Positions 27,755 to 38,523 of a stretch of 55,374 nucleotides of DNA are shown here, piece after piece (positions within the stretch are counted from its first letter, which is position 1; each line of letters opens with the position of its first letter). The stretch is taken from positions 1-55,374 of the forward strand of contig NZ_JAAUWW010000021.1 of assembly GCF_014694375.1 (NCBI RefSeq). The letters run 5' to 3'. Below the pieces are notes generated by a model that saw nothing but the letters and a program-made list of their open reading frames with translations, was not told the DNA's origin and made no database searches. The stretch comes from Vibrio sp. S17_S38. GTDB taxonomy: Bacteria; Pseudomonadota; Gammaproteobacteria; Enterobacterales; Vibrionaceae. Both the position numbers and the translations under genes were made by a program.

Positions 27755-27791
27755 GCAATGCCTCCTCGCGACTCGAATCCGTGTTATGCCT

Positions 27792-29141
27792 TTACTCTCC
27801 CGCCACTTTCATCGATTCAATTAAAATAGAACCCGTTTGAATTTGTGAGCGCGTTTCAATATCCCGACCAACTGCCACAATATTAGTAAACATATCTTTT
27901 AAGTTACCAGCTATTGTGATCTCAGAAACTGGGAATTGGATCTCACCATTTTCTACCCAAAACCCCGCAGCACCACGAGAGTAATCACCCGTCACTGTAT
28001 TAACGCCCTGTCCCATCAACTCAGTCACGACAAGACCAGTGCCTAACATTTTTAACATACCAACGAAATCTGGACCATTAGTTTTCACAAACCAGTTATG
28101 GATACCACCAGCGTGACCAGTAGGGGTCATATTCATTTTACGCGCCGCATAACTGGTTAATAGATAGGTTGATAATACCCCATCAGTAATGATCTGTTTG
28201 TCTTGAGTAAACACACCCTCATTATCAAATGCACTTGAAGCCAAACCACGAAGTACATGTGGTTTCTCTTCAACGTTGAACCAATCAGGTAAAATTTTCT
28301 CACCGAGCTTATCAAGTAAAAATGACGATTTACGATATAAGTTGCCACCACTGATTGCCATCACCAAGTGGCCTAATAAACCAGTCGCGACATCCGCTTG
28401 GAACAAGACTGGGAATTGACCGGTTTTAACGCGCTTAGCATCTAATCGACTAACAGTTTTTTGCGCAGCTTCTAAGCCAACTTGTTCTGGTGTCCATAAT
28501 TCATCTTTATGACGTGCCATGGTGTAGCTATAATCGCGCTCCATCTCACCATTTTTACCAGCCCCAATCACGCTACAACTTAAACTATGTCGACTCGATG
28601 CATGACTAGCGATTAATCCGTGGCTATTACCATAAACTCGAATACCATAATGACTATCGTAACTCGCACCATCGCTTTGCTTAATCTTGTCACTATAAGC
28701 CAACGCGGCTTGTTCAGCACGGATCGCAAGCTCTGAAGCATAATCTGGATTTGGTTCATCTGGGTGAAATAAATCCAAATCAGGAATATGTTTCACCATT
28801 AACTCTTTTGGCGCAGGTCCTGCGTAAGGGTCTTTTGAGGTATAACGCGCAATGTCTAATGCGGCCTCTACTGCTTTTTGAATTGCAGCATCACTTAAAT
28901 CTGACGTCGAAGCACTTCCCTTACATTGACCTCGGTACACTGTAATACCCAATGCTCCATCACTATTGAATTCGACATTTTCTACTTCGCAGTCATGACT
29001 AGAAACACTGATTCCCGTAGTTTTAGTAATTGCGACTTCTGCCGCATCTGCACTCACTTTTGCCATCTCTAAAGCTTTTGATACGGCAATTTCTAATTCA
29101 ATTTTTTGTTGAGCAATCTGCTGCTTTGCGTCCATAACCAC
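27792..29141 (-). CDS. pmbA: Metalloprotease PmbA/TldE
   Basis: The 449-residue TldE subunit forms, with TldD, a heterodimeric peptidase that matures modified peptides such as microcin B17 and degrades CcdA. It carries the conserved C-terminal beta-barrel half: [52 protein letters not shown] (given by its ends), and [29 protein letters not shown]. TldE lacks the HExxxH zinc motif, as expected here. The start at 29141 ([12 protein letters not shown]) could be one of two ATGs, six bases apart. It is divergent from darP. Confidence 0.94.
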   Translation of the reverse strand: MVMDAKQQIAQQKIELEIAVSKALEMAKVSADAAEVAITKTTGISVSSHDCEVENVEFNSDGALGITVYRGQCKGSASTSDLSDAAIQKAVEAALDIARYTSKDPYAGPAPKELMVKHIPDLDLFHPDEPNPDYASELAIRAEQAALAYSDKIKQSDGASYDSHYGIRVYGNSHGLIASHASSRHSLSCSVIGAGKNGEMERDYSYTMARHKDELWTPEQVGLEAAQKTVSRLDAKRVKTGQFPVLFQADVATGLLGHLVMAISGGNLYRKSSFLLDKLGEKILPDWFNVEEKPHVLRGLASSAFDNEGVFTQDKQIITDGVLSTYLLTSYAARKMNMTPTGHAGGIHNWFVKTNGPDFVGMLKMLGTGLVVTELMGQGVNTVTGDYSRGAAGFWVENGEIQFPVSEITIAGNLKDMFTNIVAVGRDIETRSQIQTGSILIESMKVAGE

Positions 29142-29251
29142 TCTTATTCATCTTTTTTGAAAATAATTACGCATAGAATAACAAGCTTTTCACTTTATCC
29201 CCAAAATTCTTGCTAAAATACCCAGTAAGTTCACCAAATAAGTAGAAAATT

Positions 29252-29800
29252 ATGGCTCGTAAGAATCAAAAAGCGCCTTGGGAAGAAGAAGAGGAAATCA
29301 TCTGGGTCAGTAAAACCGAGATGAAAGAAGATATGAGTGCCTTGCAAGCACTGGGTGAAGAGTTGGTTGGGCTGAAATCATCGTCGTTGGACAAATTTCC
29401 AATCAGCGATGATCTACGTCAAGCTATCGATAATGCCCAACGTTTTAAGAACGAAGCAAAACGTCGCCAGTTACAATACATTGGCAAGCTAATGCGTCAA
29501 ATTGATCCAGCTCCAATTCAAGCGGAGCTAGATAGATTACGCAATAAACATTCTCAAGCCACCGCTGAGTTACATAAACTTGAGCAAACGCGCGATCGTA
29601 TTGTCACCGATGTGGATTCCGCGATTGAAAACGTCATGGACTTATATCCAGATGCAGATCGTCAACGTTTACGCCAACTCGCTCGCCAAGCTCAAAAAGA
29701 AAAGGCCAGTAATAAGCCGCCAAAAGCTTCACGTGAGATCTTCCAGATATTGAAAGAACTTAAAGAAGCAGCTGAATCGGATGAATCAGAAGAAAGTTAA
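29252..29800 (+). CDS. darP: Ribosome biogenesis factor DarP (YjgA)
   Basis: The 182-residue highly charged protein associates with late 50S precursors. The family pattern is the acidic N-terminus ([19 protein letters not shown]), then [52 protein letters not shown], and a coiled-coil-like helix with a basic C-terminal part ([20 protein letters not shown]). It is divergent from pmbA with 110 bases between starts, a conserved pairing in gammaproteobacteria, and is followed by a strong palindromic terminator. Confidence 0.93.
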   Translation: MARKNQKAPWEEEEEIIWVSKTEMKEDMSALQALGEELVGLKSSSLDKFPISDDLRQAIDNAQRFKNEAKRRQLQYIGKLMRQIDPAPIQAELDRLRNKHSQATAELHKLEQTRDRIVTDVDSAIENVMDLYPDADRQRLRQLARQAQKEKASNKPPKASREIFQILKELKEAAESDESEES

Positions 29801-29841
29801 ACCAAGGTACTAGATAACCTGAACTCTGGATAATTTAAGCT

Positions 29842-29869
29842 AAACAAGCGATCCTAGGATCGCTTGTTT
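29842..29869. terminator. Perfect 28-bp palindromic terminator between darP and tldD
   Basis: AAACAAGCGATCC and its exact complement meet at a central CTAG with no extra loop bases. The A and T runs at the ends allow termination in both directions, for darP and for the converging tldD. Confidence 0.85.
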
Positions 29870-29918
29870 TATTTATAGAGTTATCATTGTTAACCATAGA
29901 CAAAGGGAAACTGTTCGC

Positions 29919-31364
29919 TTACTGCGTTCCGCCTACCGTAATAGCATTCAGCTTCAGTGTAGGTTGACCAACCCCCACAGGAAGGCTTTGCCCTGCCTTA
30001 CCACACACACCTACACCTTTATCTATCGCCAAATCATTACCAACCATAGACACTTGTTGCATGGCTTCAATACCTGAACCCACTAAAGTAGCCCCTTTTA
30101 CTGGGCGAGTAATTTTACCATCTTCAATTAAATAAGCTTCTGATGCAGAAAATACAAACTTGCCAGAAGTGATATCTACCTGCCCACCACCAAAGTTTGG
30201 CGCATATAAGCCCTTCTTAATGGTTGATATAATTTCTTCTGGTGTGTGCTCGCCTGGCAACATATATGTATTGGTCATACGTGGCATAGGTAAATGCGCA
30301 TAAGATTCACGACGACCATTGCCCGTTGGCGCAACGCCCATCAAGCCAGCATTGTGCTTATCTTGCATGTATCCTTTTAGTATGCCATTTTCAATTAGAG
30401 TATTGTATTGCCCCGGCACACCTTCATCATCAATATTGAGCGAACCGCGTAAATCTTTTAGTGTGCCATCATCAACGATAGTACACAGATCAGATGTTAC
30501 CTTTTGACCCAATTTTCCAGAAAATACTGACGACTCCTTGCGGTTAAAGTCGCCTTCTAAACCATGTCCAACCGCTTCATGCAATAATACGCCCGGCCAC
30601 CCTGCACCCAATACGATTGGCATGGTGCCAGCTGGTGCTTCATCGGCATCTAGATTGACTAATGCTTGACGAATAGCTTCATCAGCAAAATGCAATGCGA
30701 CGGTTTTATCCCCATCTTGCTGTAAGAAAGCTTGATAACCATAGCGACCACCGCCCCCCGCACTGCCACGTTCACGTTTATCTCCACGTTGAACTAATAC
30801 ACTGACAGATAAGCGTACTAGTGGACGCACATCTCCAGCATAAGTGCCATCCGTTGCTGCGACTAATATTTGGTCATATTCGCCACTGATACTGACAGAT
30901 ACTTCTTGAACTAATGGCTCTTTACTACGAATGTAGGCATCAATCTCTTTTAGCAAATTAATTTTGTTCTGTTTATCTAAACTTTCTAATGGATTGACCG
31001 CTTGGTAGGTTTGAGGAGTAGCAGATTTAGTAAACGCTTTCACCTTGGCATTTTGACCTTGTTGAGCAATACCTCGAGCCGCAATCGCACTTTGAGTTAA
31101 TCCATTAAGATCAATTTGATCTGAATAAGCAAAACCAGTTTTTTCACCCGCAATAGCACGAATGCCCACGCCACGGTCAATATTAAATGAGCCGTCTTTA
31201 ATAATACTATCTTCTAGTATCAAAGATTCATGCCAGCTCGATTGAAAGTACACATCTGCATAATCAATCTGGCGAGTGGCAATGCTTTCTAACGTCTTTT
31301 GAATATCACTTTCTGTTAGGCCTGTGGGTGCAAGTAATGCTTGTTCTACCGTATTTAGTGTCAT
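29919..31364 (-). CDS. tldD: Metalloprotease TldD
   Basis: The 481-residue catalytic subunit partners with PmbA/TldE. The zinc motif [11 protein letters not shown] (HExxxH) is intact near residue 262. Flanking family stretches are [16 protein letters not shown] and [19 protein letters not shown]. The C-terminal barrel includes [25 protein letters not shown] (given by its ends). It is the last gene of the minus-strand run mreBCD-maf-rng-yhdP-nit-tldD and lies 10 bases after nit. Its partner pmbA is 0.8 kb away, with darP between them. Confidence 0.95.
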   Translation of the reverse strand: MTLNTVEQALLAPTGLTESDIQKTLESIATRQIDYADVYFQSSWHESLILEDSIIKDGSFNIDRGVGIRAIAGEKTGFAYSDQIDLNGLTQSAIAARGIAQQGQNAKVKAFTKSATPQTYQAVNPLESLDKQNKINLLKEIDAYIRSKEPLVQEVSVSISGEYDQILVAATDGTYAGDVRPLVRLSVSVLVQRGDKRERGSAGGGGRYGYQAFLQQDGDKTVALHFADEAIRQALVNLDADEAPAGTMPIVLGAGWPGVLLHEAVGHGLEGDFNRKESSVFSGKLGQKVTSDLCTIVDDGTLKDLRGSLNIDDEGVPGQYNTLIENGILKGYMQDKHNAGLMGVAPTGNGRRESYAHLPMPRMTNTYMLPGEHTPEEIISTIKKGLYAPNFGGGQVDITSGKFVFSASEAYLIEDGKITRPVKGATLVGSGIEAMQQVSMVGNDLAIDKGVGVCGKAGQSLPVGVGQPTLKLNAITVGGTQ

Positions 31365-31374
31365 AAGTGCTCTA

Positions 31375-32196
31375 TTATTTAGTAATCAGATGACCGTCGA
31401 ATCGAGTATGCTGCATAACTGGCATTCGAGATCGAATATCTTCATTTAATTTAGTATCAATGTTAGCGATTAAGTGCCCAGCTGTCTCGGATAAACTTGC
31501 TACAATATTTCCCCACGGATCAACCACCATGGAATGTCCCCACGTTTCTCGTCCGCAAGGATGAACACCAGTTTGCCCAGCAGCTACGATCCAACATTGT
31601 GTTTCAATGGCTCTGGCACGTAATAGTACCTCCCAATGAGCTTGCCCTGTCGGTTTCGTGAATGCCGCTGGCACAACGATTACCTGAGCACCTTGTTGCC
31701 TTAATTGTGAAAATAATGCAGGAAAGCGTAGATCATAACAGATAGATAAACCAAGATTAGCAAACGGAGTTTGGGCAACGACAACTCGATTACCAGCAGA
31801 AAAAGTCTCTGATTCTCGATAATGCTGATGGGCATCGGAGACATCCACATCAAACAAATGCAATTTATCGTAATCCGCGTATAAGCTTCCACACGATGAA
31901 AACACCAAACAAGTCGCTTTAACTTGGTTTCCGTCTTTAATAGGGAATGAGCCTACCACTAACCACATTTGGTATTGCTTCGCCAGTTGAGCTAATTGAG
32001 CCTGAATCGGACCACCATTCAATGGTTCGGCAACCTTGGAATAGTCCTCTTTGTTACCAAACACCAATGCATTTTCAGGTACCACTGTCCAAGCCACTTG
32101 TTGTTGGTATAACTGCTTGATTTCAGTTTCGATCGTTTTTAAATTAACATCCGGATCCGATCCTGATGTCATTTGAATGATTCCGACTTTTGCCAT
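31375..32196 (-). CDS. Carbon-nitrogen hydrolase, Nit1-type deaminated glutathione amidase
   Basis: The 273-residue nitrilase-superfamily amidase has all three catalytic residues in context: glutamate in [11 protein letters not shown] near residue 41, lysine in DYDKLHLFD near residue 110, and cysteine in SICYDLRFP near residue 151. The Nit1/YbeM branch repairs deaminated glutathione, and in vibrios and related bacteria the gene commonly follows yhdP, as it does here. It lies 192 bases downstream of yhdP and 10 bases before tldD. The exact substrate is inferred from the branch and not certain. Confidence 0.85.
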   Translation of the reverse strand: MAKVGIIQMTSGSDPDVNLKTIETEIKQLYQQQVAWTVVPENALVFGNKEDYSKVAEPLNGGPIQAQLAQLAKQYQMWLVVGSFPIKDGNQVKATCLVFSSCGSLYADYDKLHLFDVDVSDAHQHYRESETFSAGNRVVVAQTPFANLGLSICYDLRFPALFSQLRQQGAQVIVVPAAFTKPTGQAHWEVLLRARAIETQCWIVAAGQTGVHPCGRETWGHSMVVDPWGNIVASLSETAGHLIANIDTKLNEDIRSRMPVMQHTRFDGHLITK

Positions 32197-32280
32197 CTTC
32201 TATCCTTATATCGCCGACTTGAAGCGACCACTTGATGTTTACAAAAAGCGTTTGGCTAAGATTGATCCATCAATTGCTTT

Positions 32281-32380
32281 GTCACGTTTTAAATAGCTGT
32301 TACGTTAAACAGCTTCTCACGTAAAATATCTTCCCACATTAATTAAATAGCTTGGCACGTTAAACATTTGATAACGTGCC
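32281..32380. repeat. Five degenerate ~18-21-base direct repeats between nit and yhdP
   Basis: Units beginning TCACGTTTTAAATAGCTG, TTACGTTAAACAGCTT, CTCACGTAAAATATCTT, CCACATTAATTAAATAGCTT and GGCACGTTAAACATTTGA follow one another. The last one closes a hairpin, GGCACGTT with AACGTGCC (32354-32380), just past the yhdP stop. No long T run follows on the minus strand. Confidence 0.55.
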
Positions 32381-32388
32381 ATCTCTCA

Positions 32389-35300
32389 TTATTTCTTATC
32401 TTCATTGAGCTTATATTCCCCTTTACTACGAGAGATCTCTTTCACGTTCGGTGCATCTAAAGGGCCTTTCACTTCATATTGAACTTTAGTAAATACATCG
32501 ACAACCGGAGATAACACCTTAGTCAGGGCAAAGACTGCCAAAGCCGCTTGTGGTGTTACCGCAAACGCAGCCACAATTGGAATACTGGAGGTTAAATCTG
32601 GATAAAAGGTAACTTCAGCATCAACTAAACGAGTATTAAGGTCTGCGGTTCCACGCAATTTCATATCACCTGCCGAGCCATCCATTTCTAGATCATTGGT
32701 AACAAACACACCTTTATTCATTTTTCCTGTGCCTTTAATGGAATCGAACGTCATCCCATCGTCAAATACACCAGTAAAGTCGAGCTTCATTTTACGAATA
32801 ATAGAATCAAGGCTGAACAGCCCCAATAAGCGTGCAGCGCCATTTACATCCGTGATAACACCATCTCTAAACTCACTAGACAAATTACCTTGTAAAGTAT
32901 CTGTTTTCATCGACCACGGCGCACCATCCCAACTGGTATCACTCTCAATTTTAAATGATGCTTTTTGCACGCCAGAGCTAATACCAAAGCGAGCCATCAC
33001 TTCCGAATTATTTTTTCCGGTTAAATTAAGTTTGAAATCAGAATGACTTTTATCACCCGCTAATAACCACCAGCCACTAGCTTGCAAGTGATTAGAACCT
33101 GTTTTTAAATCCAGCTTTCGCCACACTAGCTTATCTTTATCATGATACAACTGCATATCAACGGTGCCGACCTTATAGCCTTGTAGCCACAGATCGTTAA
33201 TTTTAAGGTTAAGGTTTGGCATAGATTCATGAAATTTACGATCAAAAGAACTAATCAAGGGTTCATCTTTCTTCAAATCACTGATGAGTGTCTTTTTCTC
33301 TGATTCTTCCCATTGTGGGACAAAAATATGAGCGCTGCTTAGATCAACAGTGAGCTCTTTTTTATTGCGGAAGTTTGCAGTTCCAACCGCCTCACTACTT
33401 TGAACCTTCATCTGCCAATTATTGGTAGTATGTACCGCTGAAAAGTTAATTTTATGCCAATCAAGCCCAGCAAGTTTTAAGGTTTTAGTATTAACATTCA
33501 CATTTTCAGGCATAGGTAATACAGGGAAACTGAACTCTTTGGACGATTCAGCACCTTCCGGTTTAGCGACTGGTTTATCAGGGGATTGAAGTTCAACCTG
33601 ATGATCACCATCCATCAAAAAGTCCATCCAACTGTCTGCATCAAATTTGGCTTGATTGATTGAGAAATAATAGCCACCAATAGGGCTAACTTTAAATTCC
33701 CCACTACCAATAATCAGGTTACTTGCCTCAATGACGGCCGTCGGTTTACTAATATCAATATCGGCTTGGTACTTAACTGTTGGCAGAGTTAATCTTGCGG
33801 ACACACGTTCTTGATTACCCGCGGCTTGTAAGCGCACCTTACCTTTTAATCCTAGCCCTTTACCAAGAGGGGCGGGATAACTACTAGAAATGTATTCAAT
33901 ATCTGCTTGGCTATCAATTTGATATGTAAAGCCAACATCATTGAGATTCAAGTTTAGATTTAAATTCCATGGCGCGGAGCCTTTCAATGGTTTCAACCAA
34001 GGAGAAGGAATAGCTTTTTGTAAGCGAGTTAAACTCGTTTCTCCTAACACATCGACATCAACACCATAGCCTGCGCCTTTATTTTGCCCACTAAAATCCA
34101 ATGAGATAGGCTGGTCGAGCAAGTTAGCTTTAATGCCTTTCGATTTCACAACATCATTATCAAAATTGATTCTTCCAGTTGCATTGCTCAATTCAATTGG
34201 AGGACTTTGTACGGCAATGGGGTTATTAGCTAAATCTGCATAACCCCAAGCTCTTGCTTTATCTCCATTAAAAGGAATATTGAGCTTAAAAGTCGAATTT
34301 ACAGGACCATCAACTTGAACCGCAGACAAAGCTGCACCGACTGAGTCAACTAAAGGTGTCGCCATCATATAATCACGGACATCTTTACCATCTGCTTTTG
34401 CTTTCGCCGTGATTTCTATATGTCCATCTGGAGCTAAGCTTGGTATTTTGCCACTAATATGTTGTGCTTGAACCCCCATCAACTTCGCTGAATCAGATTC
34501 CAAATACATGGCATCGTTTTCAAACAATAGATCAAGTTGCATATCTGTTATGGTTGGCCAAGCCGTATCAAAACTAAATTTCGCATCTTTTAAGCCAACT
34601 TTAACTTGAAATACACCATCATGATTATGATATGGGAATGAACTTAACGGGCCGTACCAAATTAGCTTCGCTGTTTTTGCCGTACCGCCTTGAATCGCAG
34701 TTGATAGGTAATTAGTCAGGTCATGTCCAAGAGCAAGCGTGGGTAAATAACGCCAAGTTTCCCCAGCATTGACGACATCGACTTCAGCATAAAAAGAAAG
34801 AAAAGCAGATTTATCTTTAGGGAATTCTAAGCTAAATGCTCCCAATGCATGTAAATCAGGGGTCGTCACTTCAACTTTATCAGCCCATAATTTCCAACCA
34901 TCATCGTCGCCTTGCCACACCAAATTCACTTTGCTGTCTTGAATACGTAAAGGTGCTTGAAAAACCTCACCATAAGGAAGTTCATCATTTTTTAAGCTGG
35001 TTTTAATCGAGGCTATATTTTTATTGCCACTGATTTTGGCTGATAATTTATGAACAGCAGGAAGCAACTCCCACTGTTTCATGCTTCCATCAGTCAATAT
35101 GGCTGAATACGTTAAATCTTGTTGCTTGCGAGGAACATCAACACGGATGTCACTCAATATTCCGGAGGGTTGCAACTTACTCACTAATTTATTAGCTTCT
35201 TTTTGAGAAGACAACAAGCTAATGAAAGGGGTAACTTTATCCAGTTCTAATTGAGAAACATTAAGCGCTAATGTTTCTGGTTGCCAATCAAATGAAAATT

Positions 35301-36282
35301 GTGGCGTAATCCATGGCTTCCCATCAGTTTGCATCTCAAATTGCTGGCCTTGTACCAGCCAACCTTTATCAATAGGTTTTAACTTAACCACACCACGGTT
35401 GATGAGTAACTCATGCTTATCTTCTTTTTCGCCCCACAACAAACGAGACGATTGTAGTTCCATCAAAGCATCTGTTGGTTTACCTTGCTTTAAGGTCAAC
35501 CAAGTATTAACACTGACTCGCCCCGAATGAATAGTAGTCGAACTTTTCAGATAATCGGTCATCCATGGCGTAATACGAATATTTTGCGCCGATAAGAAAA
35601 AATTCCCATCCAGATAACGTAAATTGCCTTGCTCTGTAAAATTGGCGATCACTGAAACTTTATTCAAGTTAACCCCAGCAATGCTTAACACCCCTTCAGC
35701 TTTATGATAGGCACCTTGGTTCTGCCATCGAAGTCTATCAATATCTAATTGGCGCACTTCTCCATTTAATGCCAAATAGGTAACAGACGAATCTAATACT
35801 GAAAAAGAACCCAGTTGTTTTAAAAACAAGGTTTGAAGATGATTAAATAACTCAGGCCTATCTTCTTTTAAGTTGGTATCTTTATTATCTTTATTTGGAA
35901 TCAAAGGCCAGCGACTAACATCCGCTTGCAGACCTTGAATCGTCACGCGGTCGAGTTTTGGCTGCCAATGAATGAGTGAGGAAAACAAATCTAGCTCTAA
36001 GTCAGTACGACCTATAGTGACAATCGGCACTTGCTCGTCAGGCAGAACCACTTGAACATTTTTAAGAGCTAAAGAGGGCGTGATATTTGTCCAATACCCT
36101 TTAATATTACCCACATTAACTTGAACACCAGTTGCGTTAAAAATCTCAGATTCAATGTTTCCGCGATATTGATTGAGATTGGGTAAAAAAAGACGCAAAA
36201 CGGTGACAAGAATAGCCACAAGAACTGCACCAGTTAAAATTAACCATAATAAAGAACGCCAAAGGCGTGTGGCAAAAGTCAC
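32389..36282 (-). CDS. yhdP: Large AsmA-like envelope protein YhdP
   Basis: The 1297-residue inner-membrane-anchored protein has one N-terminal transmembrane helix (about residues 8-30) and a very long periplasmic beta-rich region. It contains the DUF3971 part and a C-terminal AsmA-2-like part (FRDGVITDVNGAARLLGLFSLDSIIRKMKLDF given by its ends). YhdP, TamB and YdbH are the three AsmA-like proteins thought to carry phospholipids toward the outer membrane. Length fits the family (about 1270 residues in E. coli). It is placed directly after rng, 13 bases apart, in the mre-maf-rng operon. Confidence 0.92.
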   Translation of the reverse strand: MTFATRLWRSLLWLILTGAVLVAILVTVLRLFLPNLNQYRGNIESEIFNATGVQVNVGNIKGYWTNITPSLALKNVQVVLPDEQVPIVTIGRTDLELDLFSSLIHWQPKLDRVTIQGLQADVSRWPLIPNKDNKDTNLKEDRPELFNHLQTLFLKQLGSFSVLDSSVTYLALNGEVRQLDIDRLRWQNQGAYHKAEGVLSIAGVNLNKVSVIANFTEQGNLRYLDGNFFLSAQNIRITPWMTDYLKSSTTIHSGRVSVNTWLTLKQGKPTDALMELQSSRLLWGEKEDKHELLINRGVVKLKPIDKGWLVQGQQFEMQTDGKPWITPQFSFDWQPETLALNVSQLELDKVTPFISLLSSQKEANKLVSKLQPSGILSDIRVDVPRKQQDLTYSAILTDGSMKQWELLPAVHKLSAKISGNKNIASIKTSLKNDELPYGEVFQAPLRIQDSKVNLVWQGDDDGWKLWADKVEVTTPDLHALGAFSLEFPKDKSAFLSFYAEVDVVNAGETWRYLPTLALGHDLTNYLSTAIQGGTAKTAKLIWYGPLSSFPYHNHDGVFQVKVGLKDAKFSFDTAWPTITDMQLDLLFENDAMYLESDSAKLMGVQAQHISGKIPSLAPDGHIEITAKAKADGKDVRDYMMATPLVDSVGAALSAVQVDGPVNSTFKLNIPFNGDKARAWGYADLANNPIAVQSPPIELSNATGRINFDNDVVKSKGIKANLLDQPISLDFSGQNKGAGYGVDVDVLGETSLTRLQKAIPSPWLKPLKGSAPWNLNLNLNLNDVGFTYQIDSQADIEYISSSYPAPLGKGLGLKGKVRLQAAGNQERVSARLTLPTVKYQADIDISKPTAVIEASNLIIGSGEFKVSPIGGYYFSINQAKFDADSWMDFLMDGDHQVELQSPDKPVAKPEGAESSKEFSFPVLPMPENVNVNTKTLKLAGLDWHKINFSAVHTTNNWQMKVQSSEAVGTANFRNKKELTVDLSSAHIFVPQWEESEKKTLISDLKKDEPLISSFDRKFHESMPNLNLKINDLWLQGYKVGTVDMQLYHDKDKLVWRKLDLKTGSNHLQASGWWLLAGDKSHSDFKLNLTGKNNSEVMARFGISSGVQKASFKIESDTSWDGAPWSMKTDTLQGNLSSEFRDGVITDVNGAARLLGLFSLDSIIRKMKLDFTGVFDDGMTFDSIKGTGKMNKGVFVTNDLEMDGSAGDMKLRGTADLNTRLVDAEVTFYPDLTSSIPIVAAFAVTPQAALAVFALTKVLSPVVDVFTKVQYEVKGPLDAPNVKEISRSKGEYKLNEDKK

Positions 36283-36295
36283 CGCTTACTCCACA

Positions 36296-37774
36296 TTACA
36301 TCATGACAACATCAAATTGCTCTTGCACATACAAAGGCTCAATTTGAATTTTGACTTGTTTACCAATAAAAACTTCTAGCTCTGCTAATGCATGAGACTC
36401 ATCACCTTGCAACGTTTCGGCTACGGCAGGTGACGCATACACTACAAAATTATCTGCATCATAAGCACGATTGACACGAGTGATTTCGCGTAATATTTCA
36501 AAACATACCGTTTCGACTGTTTTGACCGTTCCACGCCCTTTACATGTTGGACAGCCACCACATAAAACGTGTTCAATACTTTCTCTTGTTCTTTTTCGAG
36601 TCATCTCAATTAAACCTAGCTGAGTAAAACCATTAATGTTGGTTTTTACCCGATCGTTAGCCAATGCTAGCTCTAAAGATTGAATGACTCGGCGGCGGTG
36701 TTCTTCTTCCATCATATCTATAAAATCAATGATGATGATACCGCCTAAATTGCGTAATCTGAGTTGACGAGCAATGGCTTGAGTCGCTTCTACGTTGGTG
36801 TTAAAAATAGTCTCTTCTAAATTACGACGCCCGACAAAAGCCCCTGTATTAATATCAACGGTCGTCATGGCTTCTGTCTGATCGATGATCAAATACCCAC
36901 CCGATTTAAGCTCAACTTTTCGGTCTAACGATCGTTGGATCTCATTTTCAGCATCAAACATATCAAAAATAGGTTTGGCTCCAGAATACAGCTCTAAGCG
37001 CTCTGTAAGCTCTGGTACAAATTCAGAAGTAAACTCTTTCAAGGTTTCAAAGGCTAAACGTGAATCCACTTGCACACGGGAAATTTCGGTTCCAACAAAG
37101 TCACGTAAAATTCGTGGTGCAAGGCCAAGTTCGCCATACAACATTGTTTTCGTTTTATATTTGCCACGTCGTTCAGAAATTTTAGTCCACAAACGTTTCA
37201 AAAAAGCGGCATCTTGAGCCAACTCACCACTATCAGCAGCTTCTGCAGCAGTACGAATAATAAAGCCACCATTATCATCACAATAAGGTAATACTATTTT
37301 CTTTAGACGATCACGCTCGGCTTCATCATCGATACGTTGCGAGACACCAACATGAGCAGCACCTGGCATAAAGACAAGATAGCGCGATGGAAGCGTAATA
37401 TCGGTCGTTAAACGTGCTCCTTTCGTTCCTAGTGGATCTTTGACGACTTGGACAACAATATCTTGCCCTTGACGTACCAACTCTGAAATATCACGAACTT
37501 GAAATTGTTTTTTTTCATTTTCTGAAACACATTCAGTATGAGGAACAATATCGGAAGCATGTAAAAATGCCGCCTTATCTAAACCTATATCGATAAAAGC
37601 GGCTTGCATTCCTGGTAATACACGGCTGACTTTGCCTTTATAAATATTACCGACAATACCGCGACGAGCTTCACGCTCAATATGAACTTCTTGTAAAATT
37701 CCAGCTTCGATCATGGCGACACGAGTTTCACTTGGAGTGACATTAATTAATAGCTCTGCACTTGTTGCACTCAT
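36296..37774 (-). CDS. rng: Ribonuclease G
   Basis: The 492-residue endoribonuclease of the RNase E/G family matures the 5' end of 16S rRNA and trims other RNAs. The N-terminal S1 domain contains VGNIYKGKVSRVLPGMQAAFIDIGLDKAAFLH. The central DNase-I-like catalytic part has VDINTGAFVGRRNLEETIF and GGIIIIDFIDMMEEEHRR, with the catalytic aspartates in VDINTG and IDFIDM. The zinc-link motif CGGCPTCKGRG is intact. The degradosome scaffold of RNase E is absent, which is normal for RNase G. The gene for the RNase E inhibitor RraB is also in this window. Confidence 0.96.
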   Translation of the reverse strand: MSATSAELLINVTPSETRVAMIEAGILQEVHIEREARRGIVGNIYKGKVSRVLPGMQAAFIDIGLDKAAFLHASDIVPHTECVSENEKKQFQVRDISELVRQGQDIVVQVVKDPLGTKGARLTTDITLPSRYLVFMPGAAHVGVSQRIDDEAERDRLKKIVLPYCDDNGGFIIRTAAEAADSGELAQDAAFLKRLWTKISERRGKYKTKTMLYGELGLAPRILRDFVGTEISRVQVDSRLAFETLKEFTSEFVPELTERLELYSGAKPIFDMFDAENEIQRSLDRKVELKSGGYLIIDQTEAMTTVDINTGAFVGRRNLEETIFNTNVEATQAIARQLRLRNLGGIIIIDFIDMMEEEHRRRVIQSLELALANDRVKTNINGFTQLGLIEMTRKRTRESIEHVLCGGCPTCKGRGTVKTVETVCFEILREITRVNRAYDADNFVVYASPAVAETLQGDESHALAELEVFIGKQVKIQIEPLYVQEQFDVVMM

Positions 37775-37790
37775 AGGAGCCTCATAATTC

Positions 37791-38369
37791 TTATAAAAAA
37801 TCGGTTAACAACAAATCCGTTTCCATTAATGGCAATCCCATCACTGCATGGTAACTGCCTTCAATACGGGAGACAAAACGGCCACCAACCCCCTGAATAC
37901 CGTAGCTACCCGCTTTATCGCAAGGCTCACCACTCTGCCAGTAAGCTTCTATTTCTGATTCAGATAAAACCTTGAACCAAACATCAGTAACCACAGTTGT
38001 TGTTTTAAATTCGGTATGATCGGCAACAGTCACAGAGGTCATCACTTGATGTTTTCCTCCTGAAAGTTGCAGCAACATATTCTTACTATCATTGTAGTCA
38101 ACGGGCTTTTCTAATACTCGTGTCCCTATCACAACGATGGTATCTGCACCTAATACAGGTAAAGATAAATGAGGAAATGTTGATTTAGCTAGTACTAACC
38201 CAGCTTGTGCTTTCTCACGAGATAAACGCTCCACATAATCTTGTGGTAATTCACCTTTATTTTGCTGCTCTTCAATATTGGGAATAATAATATCAAACTG
38301 ATAACCCAGCTGGGTCAGTAACTCTTTACGACGAGGAGAGCCAGAGGCAAGAAAAAATGAAGAAGACAT
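37791..38369 (-). CDS. maf: Maf-type nucleotide pyrophosphatase YhdE
   Basis: The 192-residue Maf protein hydrolyses dTTP, UTP and modified pyrimidine nucleotides in the YhdE branch. Family blocks are FFLASGSPRRKELLTQLG at the N-terminus, VLGADTIVVIG near residue 71 with the catalytic aspartate, KPVDYNDSKNML and CDKAGSYGIQGVGGRFV. The start at 38369 (MSSSFFLASGS) was chosen over an upstream ATG at 38414, because Maf proteins begin just before this strand and the extension would be hydrophobic and unmatched. It lies between mreD and rng, with 154 bases to mreD. Confidence 0.94.
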   Translation of the reverse strand: MSSSFFLASGSPRRKELLTQLGYQFDIIIPNIEEQQNKGELPQDYVERLSREKAQAGLVLAKSTFPHLSLPVLGADTIVVIGTRVLEKPVDYNDSKNMLLQLSGGKHQVMTSVTVADHTEFKTTTVVTDVWFKVLSESEIEAYWQSGEPCDKAGSYGIQGVGGRFVSRIEGSYHAVMGLPLMETDLLLTDFL

Positions 38370-38523
38370 AAAAAGCCTCAGTAGAAAAAATGAAAAGCAA
38401 GAACCTAGATGCACAGATGACAGTACTGAGTTACGAAAGCCGAAAAACTAGAGACAAAAATATTCTAACCTTTGTTTCGCTTTTCGATCCTCGAGAGACG
38501 CATATCTAAATCTCGAATCGCTA

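Noticed and set aside
27755..27791. tRNA-like phrase GACTCGAATCC after mgtE
   Set aside because: It resembles a T-loop, but there is no acceptor stem, anticodon arm or D arm around it, and the space to the pmbA stop is only 37 bases.
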